Of a stretch of DNA of 64,000 bases, positions 36,966 to 45,046 are shown one piece after another. The DNA lies in the NCBI GenBank assembly GCA_038230255.1, contig JBBRNP010000003.1, positions 248,001 to 312,000 of the forward strand, written 5' to 3'. This DNA comes from AV40 sp038230255 (GTDB lineage Bacteria > Verrucomicrobiota > Verrucomicrobiia > Chthoniobacterales > UBA10450). The notes below the pieces were generated by a model, which saw nothing but the letters and a program-made list of their open reading frames with translations, searched no databases and was not told the DNA's origin. A program made the position numbers and the translations under genes. The first letter of the stretch is position 1. Every line of letters starts with the position of its first letter.

Positions 36966-37897
36966 GATTGAATCTGCTTCAGCAACTGGGCCGCCAATTT
37001 TTCCGCGTCCGCGCTGGGTCCTTCTACACAACCTTCGCGTGGTGTCGTCGCCCCAAGCGCGAAAATTTGCCCGTGTATTTTCATGATTGTTCCATCTACA
37101 ACTGCCAGCACTCCTACCGGCTGATTGCAATCCGCATCCAGGAGTCGCAGAAATTCGCGCTCCGCCCGCAACGCCAGCCGCGTATCGAAATCGTTGATCG
37201 CATTGACGATCTCTCTGAGTTGTTCGTCGTCTGAACGGATCTGCATCGCAATCACACCTTGGCCGCCGGCCGGGACAAATACTTCCCGCGGGAGCAGCGC
37301 CGTAAAAAATTCGCTTTCTTCAAATTGGATCCGCGCGCGACTTGGATCCAGACCAAGGCGCTCCAAGCCGGCGCGCGCGAGAATGATCGCGTGCCATCGG
37401 TCGGTCACCAGTTTGCGTAATCGGGTCGGTACGTTCCCGTGAAGATCGACAATCTCCAGGTCCGGCCGTTTCCAGCGCAGCTGATGTTTTCGCCGCACAC
37501 TTCCGGTCGCGACAATTCCATCCGCCGCCAGTGAATCTAGATCGCACTGCGTGGTCGCCACTAATAAATCGTCAACAATCGCGCGCGGGAGCACCGCGGC
37601 AATCTCCGTCCCCGGCGCCAGGCTGCTCGGCAAATCTTTCGCGCTGTGCACGGCAAGATCGACTTCGTCCGTGACTAGCGCGCGCTCAATTTCTCCGGTG
37701 AACAGTCCTTTGCGGCCGGCGCGAATATCGGGGATCACCGTTTTGGAATCGTCTCCCCGGGTCTTGATGACTTTGACATCAAATTTTAAATCCGCCCAGC
37801 GCGCCTGTAATCCCTGCACGACCAGCTGTGTTTGGGCCAGTGCGAGTTGGCTGCCGCGCGTACCGACGACGATTTTGATCCGGCGTGCACGCTCCAT
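36962..37897 (-). CDS. hemC: Hydroxymethylbilane synthase (porphobilinogen deaminase)
   Basis: Polymerises four porphobilinogen units. 311 residues from ATG 37897 (MERARRIKIVVGTRGSQLALAQ); an in-frame start at 37948 would read through the repeat upstream. LAVHSAKDLPS, RATGSVRRK-type GSVRRKHQLRWKRPDL, and the dipyrromethane cysteine in LLDADCNQPVGV are present. Overlaps cobA-hemD by 4 bp. Confidence 0.95.
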   Translation of the reverse strand: MERARRIKIVVGTRGSQLALAQTQLVVQGLQARWADLKFDVKVIKTRGDDSKTVIPDIRAGRKGLFTGEIERALVTDEVDLAVHSAKDLPSSLAPGTEIAAVLPRAIVDDLLVATTQCDLDSLAADGIVATGSVRRKHQLRWKRPDLEIVDLHGNVPTRLRKLVTDRWHAIILARAGLERLGLDPSRARIQFEESEFFTALLPREVFVPAGGQGVIAMQIRSDDEQLREIVNAINDFDTRLALRAEREFLRLLDADCNQPVGVLAVVDGTIMKIHGQIFALGATTPREGCVEGPSADAEKLAAQLLKQIQS

Positions 37898-37909
37898 GAC
37901 TGCTTTTTC

Positions 37910-37960
37910 TGTAGCGGTGGTCTGCGACCGTCGCAAATCTCTGGGCAACGCGTTACAACT
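37910..37960 (-). repeat. Short repeat between hemA and hemC (TTGTAA...GCTACA)
   Basis: On the minus strand it runs AGTTGTAACGCG... to ATTTGCGACGGTC, then AGACCACCGCTACA. The last 29 bp match the end of the repeat at 53684-53778 with three differences. The hemA stop codon (TAA at 37955-37953) lies inside the element's TTGTAA end. Confidence 0.75.
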
Positions 37961-39023
37961 CCGACGTGCGCAGTGAATTCTCTCCGATCGGCGGAGGTTC
38001 CGGCGTGTTTTCCGCGCGATTCAGTCCGCGCGCGATGATTTGATCAAACTCAGCGACGTGTTGAGAAATGATCTCCTCGGCCGCGGCGATTTGTTCGCGG
38101 CGCGTCGCCAGCGATTGCTCGGCGATCGATTGCAACGAATCGATGTCGTAGAGATAAACGCCGTCGAGCGCGTTCACATCCGGGGCGACATCACGCGGGA
38201 CGGCGATATCGATGATGAAGAGTGGTCGATCGATTCGGTGGCGCAAAACCGGAGCCAGTTTTTCCTGCGAGAGCAACGGAACGTCGGAAGATGTCGACGT
38301 AATCAGGATGTCAATTTCGCCGCACTGCTCCAGCCATTGTGCAAAGGCGACCGGTCGGCCATTGACGGCGAGAGCGACAGCTTCGGCGCGTTCTGGGGAG
38401 CGATTGCTCACGCGCAGGTCCGCGACACCGCGCGAGACCAGCGCCCGAACCGTGCGCTCGCTCGTTTCGCCGGCGCCGAGCACGAGGACTTTGCAGTTGC
38501 GGAGATCGCCGAAAATTTTCTGGGCAAGATCGACCGCGACCGAACCGACCGAGACTGCGCCGCGCGTAATCTCAGTATAGGTGCGGACTTGCTTGGCAGC
38601 GCGAAAAGCGCGCTGAAACAAGCGGTGCAAATATCGACCGGCCGCTCCCGCCGTCCGCGCCGCTTCATATGCTTTCTTAGCCTGGCCAAGAATTTCCGTT
38701 TCACCAACAACCATTGAATCGACACCGCTAACGACGCGAAAGAGATGGCGAACACATTCCCGGTCTTCGTAACGGTAAAACGGCGCCGATTCCGGTGAGA
38801 CGCGCCCGTCGATTTTTCGGTCGAGACAACGCGCAATATCCAAGGTCGAGATTCGCGCTTCAGTCGCGCCGTAAACTTCCACCCGGTTGCAAGTCGAAAG
38901 CACGACTGCTTCGGGACACCCTACGTCTCGCAAAAGACGATCGATCTCGTTGTTACCACCGAAATGCTCCAGCAGCTCGACGCCGCCAGTATGATGACTG
39001 AGACCAACACAGAACAAATTCAT
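37953..39023 (-). CDS. hemA: Glutamyl-tRNA reductase
   Basis: First step of C5-pathway tetrapyrrole synthesis: glutamyl-tRNA to glutamate-1-semialdehyde. 356 residues from ATG 39023, which overlaps the upstream stop (ATGA). VLSTCNRVEVYG has the catalytic Cys (~50), GVDSMVVGETEILGQ, the NADPH site VLVLGAGETSE, and a dimerisation helix region that is shorter than usual. Its stop codon is contributed by a repeat. Confidence 0.95.
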   Translation of the reverse strand: MNLFCVGLSHHTGGVELLEHFGGNNEIDRLLRDVGCPEAVVLSTCNRVEVYGATEARISTLDIARCLDRKIDGRVSPESAPFYRYEDRECVRHLFRVVSGVDSMVVGETEILGQAKKAYEAARTAGAAGRYLHRLFQRAFRAAKQVRTYTEITRGAVSVGSVAVDLAQKIFGDLRNCKVLVLGAGETSERTVRALVSRGVADLRVSNRSPERAEAVALAVNGRPVAFAQWLEQCGEIDILITSTSSDVPLLSQEKLAPVLRHRIDRPLFIIDIAVPRDVAPDVNALDGVYLYDIDSLQSIAEQSLATRREQIAAAEEIISQHVAEFDQIIARGLNRAENTPEPPPIGENSLRTSEL

Positions 39024-39811
39024 GGCGTGTGCGTTTGGGCGGTGAAAGTGATGCCCCAAAGAAGGGTCAACGCCGCGCTAAAACCGATGATGCAAAGCGC
39101 GGCCACCCGTTTCGGCGCAAACCAGCGCAGATATCGCCCCTGTAAAATCAATCCATAAAGAAGCCAAACTCCGATCGCGCACGTGATCTGGATCCACGGC
39201 AGCGGTTCGCCGACAAAGAAACCACTGACCAAACCGAGCGTGTACAGAACGAATCCCCACCAGAGCAATCGGGTGATCGCGGCGAAGAGATCGGTCAATG
39301 GCGGAAGATGATAAAAAATCGAATGCAATTGGTGCGTCTTGAGCTGCCGCTCCTGCAGCAGGTACATCACCCCGGCAATGCAAGCGAGGGCAAACGCGCC
39401 GTAAGCGACAAGTGAAATGGAGGCGTGAAATTCTAACCAGGAGTTGGCGGGCAACCGCACGTGGTGCGGTTTATCAACTGGTGCCAACAGCGCAAAAAGT
39501 TGTAGCAAAACCACCAGCGGCGCGGTGAACGCTCCCATCAGGGAAAGCCGATACGCCGGGCCCACCACCATATAGAAAAGCGCGATCGACCAAGCGACGA
39601 AAACGATCACCTCGAAGAGGTTCGTGATCGGACAACGACCCTGCGCATGACCGCGGGTCCACAAGAATGCCGTTTGAAAAATGAAGCCGAGACCGACGGC
39701 AAAGAAATTGAACTGCCTTGGTCGAAACATCCCGCCGCGCATTTCCAGAACCGTGTGCGCGATCGCCACGAGAAAACAGACCGTTGAGACAATGAGAAGA
39801 TATCGATCCAC
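39020..39811 (-). CDS. HemX-like / CcsA-family cytochrome c assembly membrane protein
   Basis: 263 residues, about eight transmembrane helices. The C-terminal LPWIQITCAIGVWLLYGLIL region belongs to the cytochrome c assembly (CcsA/ResC/HemX) superfamily. The canonical WWD heme-handling motif is not evident. Position directly upstream of hemA, with a 4-bp overlap, mirrors Bacillus hemX beside hemA, so a HemX-type role in controlling GluTR or heme handling is more likely than true cytochrome c synthesis. Confidence 0.82.
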   Translation of the reverse strand: MDRYLLIVSTVCFLVAIAHTVLEMRGGMFRPRQFNFFAVGLGFIFQTAFLWTRGHAQGRCPITNLFEVIVFVAWSIALFYMVVGPAYRLSLMGAFTAPLVVLLQLFALLAPVDKPHHVRLPANSWLEFHASISLVAYGAFALACIAGVMYLLQERQLKTHQLHSIFYHLPPLTDLFAAITRLLWWGFVLYTLGLVSGFFVGEPLPWIQITCAIGVWLLYGLILQGRYLRWFAPKRVAALCIIGFSAALTLLWGITFTAQTHTP

Positions 39812-39901
39812 CGCGAGCGTTCTATTCTAGATATCCCCTCACCTTTGGCAATTCCGCGGTTCCCCGCGCGGCTGCGGCCTTCTCTATATCAATTTTAGAT
39901 A

Positions 39902-39975
39902 ACCGGTGCGGTCGGGGCTCTTACCATTCCACGTGCGAGGCATAAGCTTCGCGCGTTACCTCCGGCCGCACCGGT
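39902..39975 (+). ncRNA. Candidate structured RNA upstream of apt
   Basis: Bases 39902-39917 pair with 39959-39975 in a 16-bp stem, including G-U pairs that favour the plus strand as the transcribed one. Inside, ACGTGCGAGGC (39931-39941) and GCTTCGCGCGT (39946-39956) form an 11-bp hairpin with loop ATAA, also with G-U pairs. A 10-bp palindrome ACCGATCGGT follows at ~39998-40007. It matches no RNA family I can recognise (checked by eye for 6S, SRP RNA, RNase P, tmRNA and common riboswitches). The gap 39812-40158 otherwise shows no convincing gene. Confidence 0.45.
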
Positions 39976-40158
39976 GGACTTATCCGCGTGTAAGATAACC
40001 GATCGGTGGAAACGCATGTTCGCCGAGGGCTCCCTCACATTAATGAATACGGGATTTGCAGACCGAAGTTCGCGACCCATCGTTGTTTCTGACAATATTT
40101 TCAGATCCGGATCGCGTTGCCGTTGACCTGAGACACGCCCGCCCGCTAGCATCGCTGG

Positions 40159-40689
40159 GTGAATTCCGACGTAATCCAAAAACTCCGCGCCGGTGTTCGC
40201 GACGTGCCCGATTTCCCAAAAAAGGGAATCATCTTTAAAGACATCACTCCGATCCTGAAGGACGGCGCACTTTTTCGGGCGTCGATTGATCTTTTTCTCG
40301 AACGCTTCCCCGGCAAAAAGATCGACAAGATCGTAGGGATCGATGCGCGCGGATTTCTTTTTGGATCAGCTGTGGCCTACGAGCTCGGGATCGGCTTTGT
40401 GCCGCTGAGAAAAAAAGGCCGGCTGCCCTACAAAACCGAGAGCGCGAAATACTCCCTCGAGTACGGCGAAGCGGAAATGGAGTTGCACATCGACGCCATC
40501 ACCCGCGGCGAACAAATCGTTCTGATCGACGACCTGCTTGCGACCGGCGGAACCTCAGCTTCGGCGGCGACGTTGATCAAAAAAGTAGGCGGCCAATTGG
40601 TCGAGGCGATTTTCCTGATCGAGCTGGAATTCCTGAACGGCCGGGAAAAACTTACGCCGACACCGGTCACTTCGTTTCTGAAATACTGA
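40159..40689 (+). CDS. apt: Adenine phosphoribosyltransferase
   Basis: Salvages adenine to AMP with PRPP. 176 residues; DVPDFPKKGIIFKDITPIL at the N-terminus, GIDARGFLFGSAVA near 62 and the PRPP loop VLIDDLLATGGTSASA near 118. GTG start at 40159. Its 3' end overlaps the convergent gene by 23 bp. A long 5' region with a structured RNA candidate precedes it. One 10-mer copy is read as K-I-D. Confidence 0.95.
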   Translation: MNSDVIQKLRAGVRDVPDFPKKGIIFKDITPILKDGALFRASIDLFLERFPGKKIDKIVGIDARGFLFGSAVAYELGIGFVPLRKKGRLPYKTESAKYSLEYGEAEMELHIDAITRGEQIVLIDDLLATGGTSASAATLIKKVGGQLVEAIFLIELEFLNGREKLTPTPVTSFLKY

Positions 40690-41041
40690 TTCGATCTTTC
40701 ACGACCACTTCCATCTTGATTTCCTGGTGCGCGAGTTGATCGTGAATGTTGCCTAACAAATCGATTGCCCGCGCATCGGGCAGATGCGCGCAACGCACCT
40801 CAATTCGAACGCGTTTTTGCGCCAGCTTCGGGTCCCATTCCGCAAATTCGCCATCGAGCAAAAAGGAAACGTAAGCATTGAAACGCTCTTGTAATTCGAC
40901 CAAACGCTCATCGGAGCCGTTCCATGGTTCATACTCGTTCATCACCAGCACGGTCTCATCCGTCTTTGGGTCGTGCGCGATCATGTCGATCACGCCGACG
41001 CGATTCTCACTGCCCGGATGTTCGCTGCCCGATGCTGTCAT
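40667..41041 (-). CDS. Uncharacterised small protein (DUF6572-like)
   Basis: 124 residues from ATG 41041 (MTASGSEHPGSEN). The N-terminal part has VGVIDMIAHDPKTDETVLVMNEYEPW, the pattern of DUF6572 proteins. The middle, RFNAYVSFLLDGEF, and the C-terminal half look like a ferredoxin-like or small alpha-beta fold (RVRIEVRCAHLP). Cytosolic, function unknown. Convergent with apt (23-bp overlap), divergent from queF. Confidence 0.65.
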   Translation of the reverse strand: MTASGSEHPGSENRVGVIDMIAHDPKTDETVLVMNEYEPWNGSDERLVELQERFNAYVSFLLDGEFAEWDPKLAQKRVRIEVRCAHLPDARAIDLLGNIHDQLAHQEIKMEVVVKDRISISETK

Positions 41042-41088
41042 TGGATTTGAAGGTTGAAGGTTGGCTGGTGAGCGTTGAACGTTCAACG

Positions 41089-41526
41089 ATGAAGCGCGCG
41101 AAATCCAAAGGCACTTCCCTGACGCTGCTCGGTCGAAGCGAAACGAAATTGCCGGCCGCACCCTCGGAAGCGCGCCTGGAAACGTTCCCGAACCCAACGC
41201 GGCGGAATTATCATATTCATTTCGAGACGGACGATTTCACCTGTCTTTGTCCCGTCACCGGCCAGCCCGATTTCGCCAGGATCGACATCGACTACGTGCC
41301 GGACCGCCTTTGCGTCGAAAGTAAATCGCTCAAGTTCTATCTCGCTTCCTATCGAAACGAGCGCGCGTTCAACGAAGCGGTGACCAATCGCATCCTGGAT
41401 GATTTCGTGAAAGCGTGCTCGCCGCGGGACGCAATCGTCACCGCGCAATTTTCCGCGCGCGGTGGAATCGCGCTGACGGTTCGCGCCGAGTATCCCGACA
41501 AAAGCATTGGCCGCGATGGCCGATGA
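41089..41526 (+). CDS. queF: NADPH-dependent 7-cyano-7-deazaguanine reductase QueF
   Basis: Reduces preQ0 to preQ1 for queuosine. 145 residues (unimodular type I) from ATG 41089. Catalytic Cys in TCLCPVTGQPDF (~55), and the QueF motif ESKSLKFYLASYRNE (~80). An earlier in-frame start overlaps the divergent gene and is rejected. The stop overlaps the queC start (ATGA), so the pair is coupled. Confidence 0.94.
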   Translation: MKRAKSKGTSLTLLGRSETKLPAAPSEARLETFPNPTRRNYHIHFETDDFTCLCPVTGQPDFARIDIDYVPDRLCVESKSLKFYLASYRNERAFNEAVTNRILDDFVKACSPRDAIVTAQFSARGGIALTVRAEYPDKSIGRDGR

Positions 41527-42209
41527 AGCACGCGGTCGTTCTTCTGAGCGGCGGTCTTGATTCGGCCACGACTCTCGCGATCGCGCGCTCGCAGGATTAT
41601 GAAACCTACGCGCTCTCGTTTGATTACGGCCAACGGCATCAGCGCGAATTGGAAGCGGCGCGGAAGATCGCGAAGTCGTTAGGCGCGAAAGAGCATCGCG
41701 TGGTCAAGATCGACAATCAGATCTTCGCCGGCTCCGCCCTGACGGACGATGTCGATGTTCCGAAATCGCGGTCGGAAGAAGAAATCGGAAGCAGTATTCC
41801 GCCCACTTACGTTCCGGCGCGAAACACAATTTTTCTCGCGCACGCCCTCGCCTGGGCGGAAACGATTCCGGCCGGACACATTTTCATCGGTGCGAACGCG
41901 ATCGATTACAGCGGATATCCCGATTGCCGGCCCGAGTTCATCGCCCTTTTCGAAACGCTGGCCAACGTCGCCACGAAAACGGGCGCCGAAGGCGCTCGCA
42001 TTCAAATTCATGCGCCGCTGCTCCAGCTCTCCAAGGCGGATATTGTTCGTAAGTCGGTCGAGCTCAATGTCGATCTTTCGCTAACGCACAGCTGTTACGA
42101 TCCGACACCGGAAGGACGGGCATGTGGAAAATGCGATTCCTGCCAGTTGCGTTTGAAAGGTTTTCGCGAAGCCGGCGTTACCGATCCGATCAAATACGCT
42201 CCGGAATGA
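41523..42209 (+). CDS. queC: 7-cyano-7-deazaguanine synthase QueC
   Basis: ATP-dependent conversion of CDG to preQ0. 228 residues; PP-loop VLLSGGLDSATTLA (~6-18), FDYGQRHQRELEAA, YVPARNTIFLA and a C-terminal zinc site CGKCDSCQLR. With queF and tgt in the window it gives the late queuosine pathway; queD and queE are not seen here. Two 10-mer copies. Confidence 0.95.
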   Translation: MKHAVVLLSGGLDSATTLAIARSQDYETYALSFDYGQRHQRELEAARKIAKSLGAKEHRVVKIDNQIFAGSALTDDVDVPKSRSEEEIGSSIPPTYVPARNTIFLAHALAWAETIPAGHIFIGANAIDYSGYPDCRPEFIALFETLANVATKTGAEGARIQIHAPLLQLSKADIVRKSVELNVDLSLTHSCYDPTPEGRACGKCDSCQLRLKGFREAGVTDPIKYAPE

Positions 42210-42424
42210 AGAATATTTTTGACCTGACGAAACGGGAACAGCGTCTGGTCATTTTGATCGTCGTGGCGCTTGTCGTCGTCGCGTTCGCGAAACACTGGAT
42301 CGAAGGAACATCGAATCCGCCACAAACATCCGCACCCGCACAGGAGCAACGAACATCAACGACTTCGAAGGCCGATTTGAACGAACAAGAAACGGAATCG
42401 CCCTCACCTCAATCCTCTCCCTGA
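42206..42424 (+). CDS. Short single-span membrane protein, C-terminus from a repeat
   Basis: 72 residues: an N-terminal basic stretch (MKNIFDLTKREQR), one transmembrane helix (LVILIVVALVVVAFA) and a Ser/Thr/Gln-rich tail. It overlaps the queC stop by 4 bp, which supports translation. The last ~8 codons and the stop lie inside the CCCTCACC repeat, so the original C-terminus may have been replaced. No family recognised. Confidence 0.6.
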   Translation: MKNIFDLTKREQRLVILIVVALVVVAFAKHWIEGTSNPPQTSAPAQEQRTSTTSKADLNEQETESPSPQSSP

Positions 42425-42456
42425 GGGAGAGGAAGTCGCGAAGCGACAGGTGAGGG
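42401..42456. repeat. CCCTCACC ... GGTGAGGG palindromic intergenic repeat
   Basis: Nested inverted repeat: CCCTCACCT/AGGTGAGGG outside, CTCTCCCTGAGGGAGAG in the middle and TCGC/GCGA on the right arm. Sequences of this type are common extragenic palindromes in many bacteria. It could also terminate the queFC transcript, although it lacks a U-tract. Confidence 0.85.
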
Positions 42457-42487
42457 TACTTTCATGCGCAGCCACGAACGCTGCATT

Positions 42488-43666
42488 TTATTTCTCGCTC
42501 AGTCCCGGAATACGTCCGTAACCAACAAAGACCGGACCAGGCTCGGTGTTCGACTTCGACTTCGGGCGTTCCACTTTGAAATCGAAAATATTTACACCAG
42601 ATCGCGGTTGGCCTTTGTAAATGAGCCGTTCGCTCGCGCCGATCATGATTCGCTGGTTCGTCCCCTTTTCGCGTCCGAGATAAATCATCGTCTGCGTAAT
42701 GTCGGGGTCGCGGCTCACTCCGTAACTGCTCGCCCAAAAAAGCAGGTCACCCGGCTTGAGCGCATCCAACTCAAAGCTGTCGTCGCGTTGCGCAAGCACG
42801 GCCTGAAAATTTCCAGCTTTGCGCACCCAGACGTATTGCTCGCGCGCGTCGCGCGGCACGCCCTTAATTCCGCCCTGCGAAAGCACATAATAAACAAAAC
42901 CGGAGGAGTCCATTCCACGGCCCCCCGGATCAGCTGAGTTGACTTTGTAGCGGAGGTTTTGCGACGTCAGGTTGAGGCCGAGGTCGATTACTTTCCTAAC
43001 TTCCGGCGGATAACTCTTCGAATCCAAAATCTCTGGAACGGGAACCATCGCGTTTGGAGTTCCTGCTTTCTTCGTGATCGGCGACGAACTCAGTGAGGGA
43101 GCCTGCTTGATCATCGGCGGCAGACTCGGCATCGGCCTCGACACTGGTGTTTCTGTCGGAGTCGGGGTCTCGACCGGCGTTTCGATCGGCGGCGGAGTCG
43201 CTGTGCTTGCCGGAACTGGCGTCGTTTTTGGCGTCAGGATTATTCTTGGACTCGGGCTTCGTCGCGAGCGAGGCGGACTAATCGGACGCACCGCTTCGAA
43301 ATATTGGGTTTGACCTTGGTCAGCTCGAGCCGGGGTTCTTGTTTCTGGCGATGGAGCAGGTGTCGGCGTTTCGCTCGGTTGCACGGTCGCCGTTGCGCTC
43401 ACAGTTGGTGATGGCGTGATCGATGGAAGCGGAGTTGCACTTGCCGAAGAAGCCGGCGTTTCGCTGGCCGATGGTGATGCTGTGATCGTCGCTGTCGGCG
43501 AAGCTTTCTTTTTCTTTCGATGTTTCGGAGTCGGCGTGGGTCGGACGAAAAGCTTTTTAAATTTGTCGCCGAACGTTTCCTCCTGTTCCTCCGTCGCGCG
43601 CACTACGCCGGTGTTGATCGCAATCGTCATTGCGATCACGAACACGAAACGCAGTTTTGTTTTCAC
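42488..43666 (-). CDS. Secreted NlpC/P60-fold protein lacking catalytic residues
   Basis: 392 residues: signal peptide (1-24), a Pro/Thr/Ser-rich linker (~42-195) and an NlpC/P60-like domain (~205-392). The catalytic D-C-S-G motif reads D253-S254-S255-G256 (codon TCC), so the nucleophile Cys is Ser. The usual H-V/I-G-I-Y-L motif reads TQTMIYLG, so the catalytic His is also gone. The rest (GDLLFWASSYG) is conserved. It probably binds peptidoglycan without cutting it. Confidence 0.82.
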   Translation of the reverse strand: MKTKLRFVFVIAMTIAINTGVVRATEEQEETFGDKFKKLFVRPTPTPKHRKKKKASPTATITASPSASETPASSASATPLPSITPSPTVSATATVQPSETPTPAPSPETRTPARADQGQTQYFEAVRPISPPRSRRSPSPRIILTPKTTPVPASTATPPPIETPVETPTPTETPVSRPMPSLPPMIKQAPSLSSSPITKKAGTPNAMVPVPEILDSKSYPPEVRKVIDLGLNLTSQNLRYKVNSADPGGRGMDSSGFVYYVLSQGGIKGVPRDAREQYVWVRKAGNFQAVLAQRDDSFELDALKPGDLLFWASSYGVSRDPDITQTMIYLGREKGTNQRIMIGASERLIYKGQPRSGVNIFDFKVERPKSKSNTEPGPVFVGYGRIPGLSEK

Positions 43667-43679
43667 GCCCAGGATCGGT

Positions 43680-45020
43680 TCAGGCAGCCAGTTCCTCGAG
43701 CACAGCTTGATTCATTCGGATGCCGGCATCCAGATTTTCCAGCGGAAAATTTTCATTAGGCGAATGCGCGCGGCAATCTTGCAGCGCGAGACCGATCAAT
43801 AACGTCTCGACGCCGAGGATCTTCCGGAAATCGGAAACAATCGGAATGCTGCCGCCTTCGCGAATCAGAGCCGCGTCCTTGTTGAAGGCTTTCTTCAATG
43901 CGCGCTGCGCGGCTTTGCCGAATTTGCTGTGCGGATCGGTCACATACCACGGGCCATGATGCCCACTCGTCATTTCCGCAGTGACTCCCGGCGGCAGATT
44001 CTTTTGGAGATGTTTTTTCACCAGGTCGATAACCACGTCGGCGTTTTGGTTCGGCACCAAACGAAACGTTAACTTCGCCATCACGTGACTCGGCAAAACT
44101 GTTTTCGTTCCAGGCCCCTGATAACCACCGCCAATCCCGTTGATTTCAGCAGTCGGCCGCGCCCAAAGCCGTTCCAGCGTGCTGAAACCGGCCTCGCCAA
44201 AAAGTGCGGGCGCCCCTGTTTCCTTGAGCATTTCGGAATCCGGATCGATCGGCAATTTCTTCCACATGTCGCGTTCCCAATCCTGTAACGGCACCACATC
44301 GTCGTAGAAACCTTGAACCGCGATGTGACCGTTTTGATCGTGAAGAGTGGCGAGCAATCGCGCGAGTGCCGCCGCTGGATTCGCCACCGCGCCGCCGAAG
44401 ACCCCGGAATGTAAATCCATTTTCGGGCCCGTGACTTTGACTTCGAGCGCGGCCACTCCGCGCAGACCGTAGCTCAATGTCGGCGTCTGCGGCGCAATCA
44501 TTCCGGTGTCGGAAACCAAAACGACGTCGCATTTCAACGCGTCGCGATTGTCATTCAGAAATTTTCCCAGGTTTTGACTGCCGACTTCTTCTTCGCCTTC
44601 AATGACAAGATCGACATTCACCGGCAGATCGCCGTTCTTTTGCAGCGTTTCCTGAATTCCAATGATGTGGGAAAGGATCTGGCCTTTGTTGTCGGTTGCG
44701 CCGCGGGCAAAGACGTAACCGTTTTTCAAGACCGGCTCGAACGGGGGCGAGTCCCACAAATCAAGCGGGTCCGGCGGCTGAACATCGTAGTGACCGTAGA
44801 TCAAGACTGTGGGCCGGCCTGATTTGTGTTCGTTGCGCCCCCAAACAACCGGATGGCCTGCCGTCGGAACTACTTTCGATTCCAATCCGATCGTGCTCAG
44901 CTTTTGCGACAACCAGCCCGCGCAATCTTTGACTTTGCCGGCATATTTCTCGTCGGTTGAAACGCTGGGAAACCGCAGAAAAGAATAAAAGTCTTCGAGA
45001 TAATTGTCGCGCATGGCCAA
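43680..45020 (-). CDS. M20 family metallopeptidase (dipeptidase)
   Basis: 446 residues. Zinc ligands: YGHYDVQPPD (~77-82, His then Asp), ARGATDNKGQ (bridging Asp), EGEEEVGS (catalytic Glu pair, ~140) and DLHSGVFGGAVANP (dimerisation-domain His). The C-terminal His lies in CRAHSPNENF. Closest to the CNDP/carnosine-dipeptidase-like branch that cleaves dipeptides. Cytosolic. Neighbours an APC amino-acid transporter, consistent with peptide and amino-acid use. Confidence 0.88.
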   Translation of the reverse strand: MAMRDNYLEDFYSFLRFPSVSTDEKYAGKVKDCAGWLSQKLSTIGLESKVVPTAGHPVVWGRNEHKSGRPTVLIYGHYDVQPPDPLDLWDSPPFEPVLKNGYVFARGATDNKGQILSHIIGIQETLQKNGDLPVNVDLVIEGEEEVGSQNLGKFLNDNRDALKCDVVLVSDTGMIAPQTPTLSYGLRGVAALEVKVTGPKMDLHSGVFGGAVANPAAALARLLATLHDQNGHIAVQGFYDDVVPLQDWERDMWKKLPIDPDSEMLKETGAPALFGEAGFSTLERLWARPTAEINGIGGGYQGPGTKTVLPSHVMAKLTFRLVPNQNADVVIDLVKKHLQKNLPPGVTAEMTSGHHGPWYVTDPHSKFGKAAQRALKKAFNKDAALIREGGSIPIVSDFRKILGVETLLIGLALQDCRAHSPNENFPLENLDAGIRMNQAVLEELAA

Positions 45021-45046
45021 AACCTAATCAGTTTTTCGCCGTTTGC

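Noticed and set aside
39841..40145. RNase P RNA, 6S RNA, SRP RNA or tmRNA in the gap before apt
   Set aside because: Diagnostic conserved segments of those RNAs are not present on either strand.
39895..40179. A 94-residue minus-strand reading frame upstream of apt
   Set aside because: It is antisense to the apt start, has no recognisable domain, and the same DNA folds into a structured RNA in the other direction.
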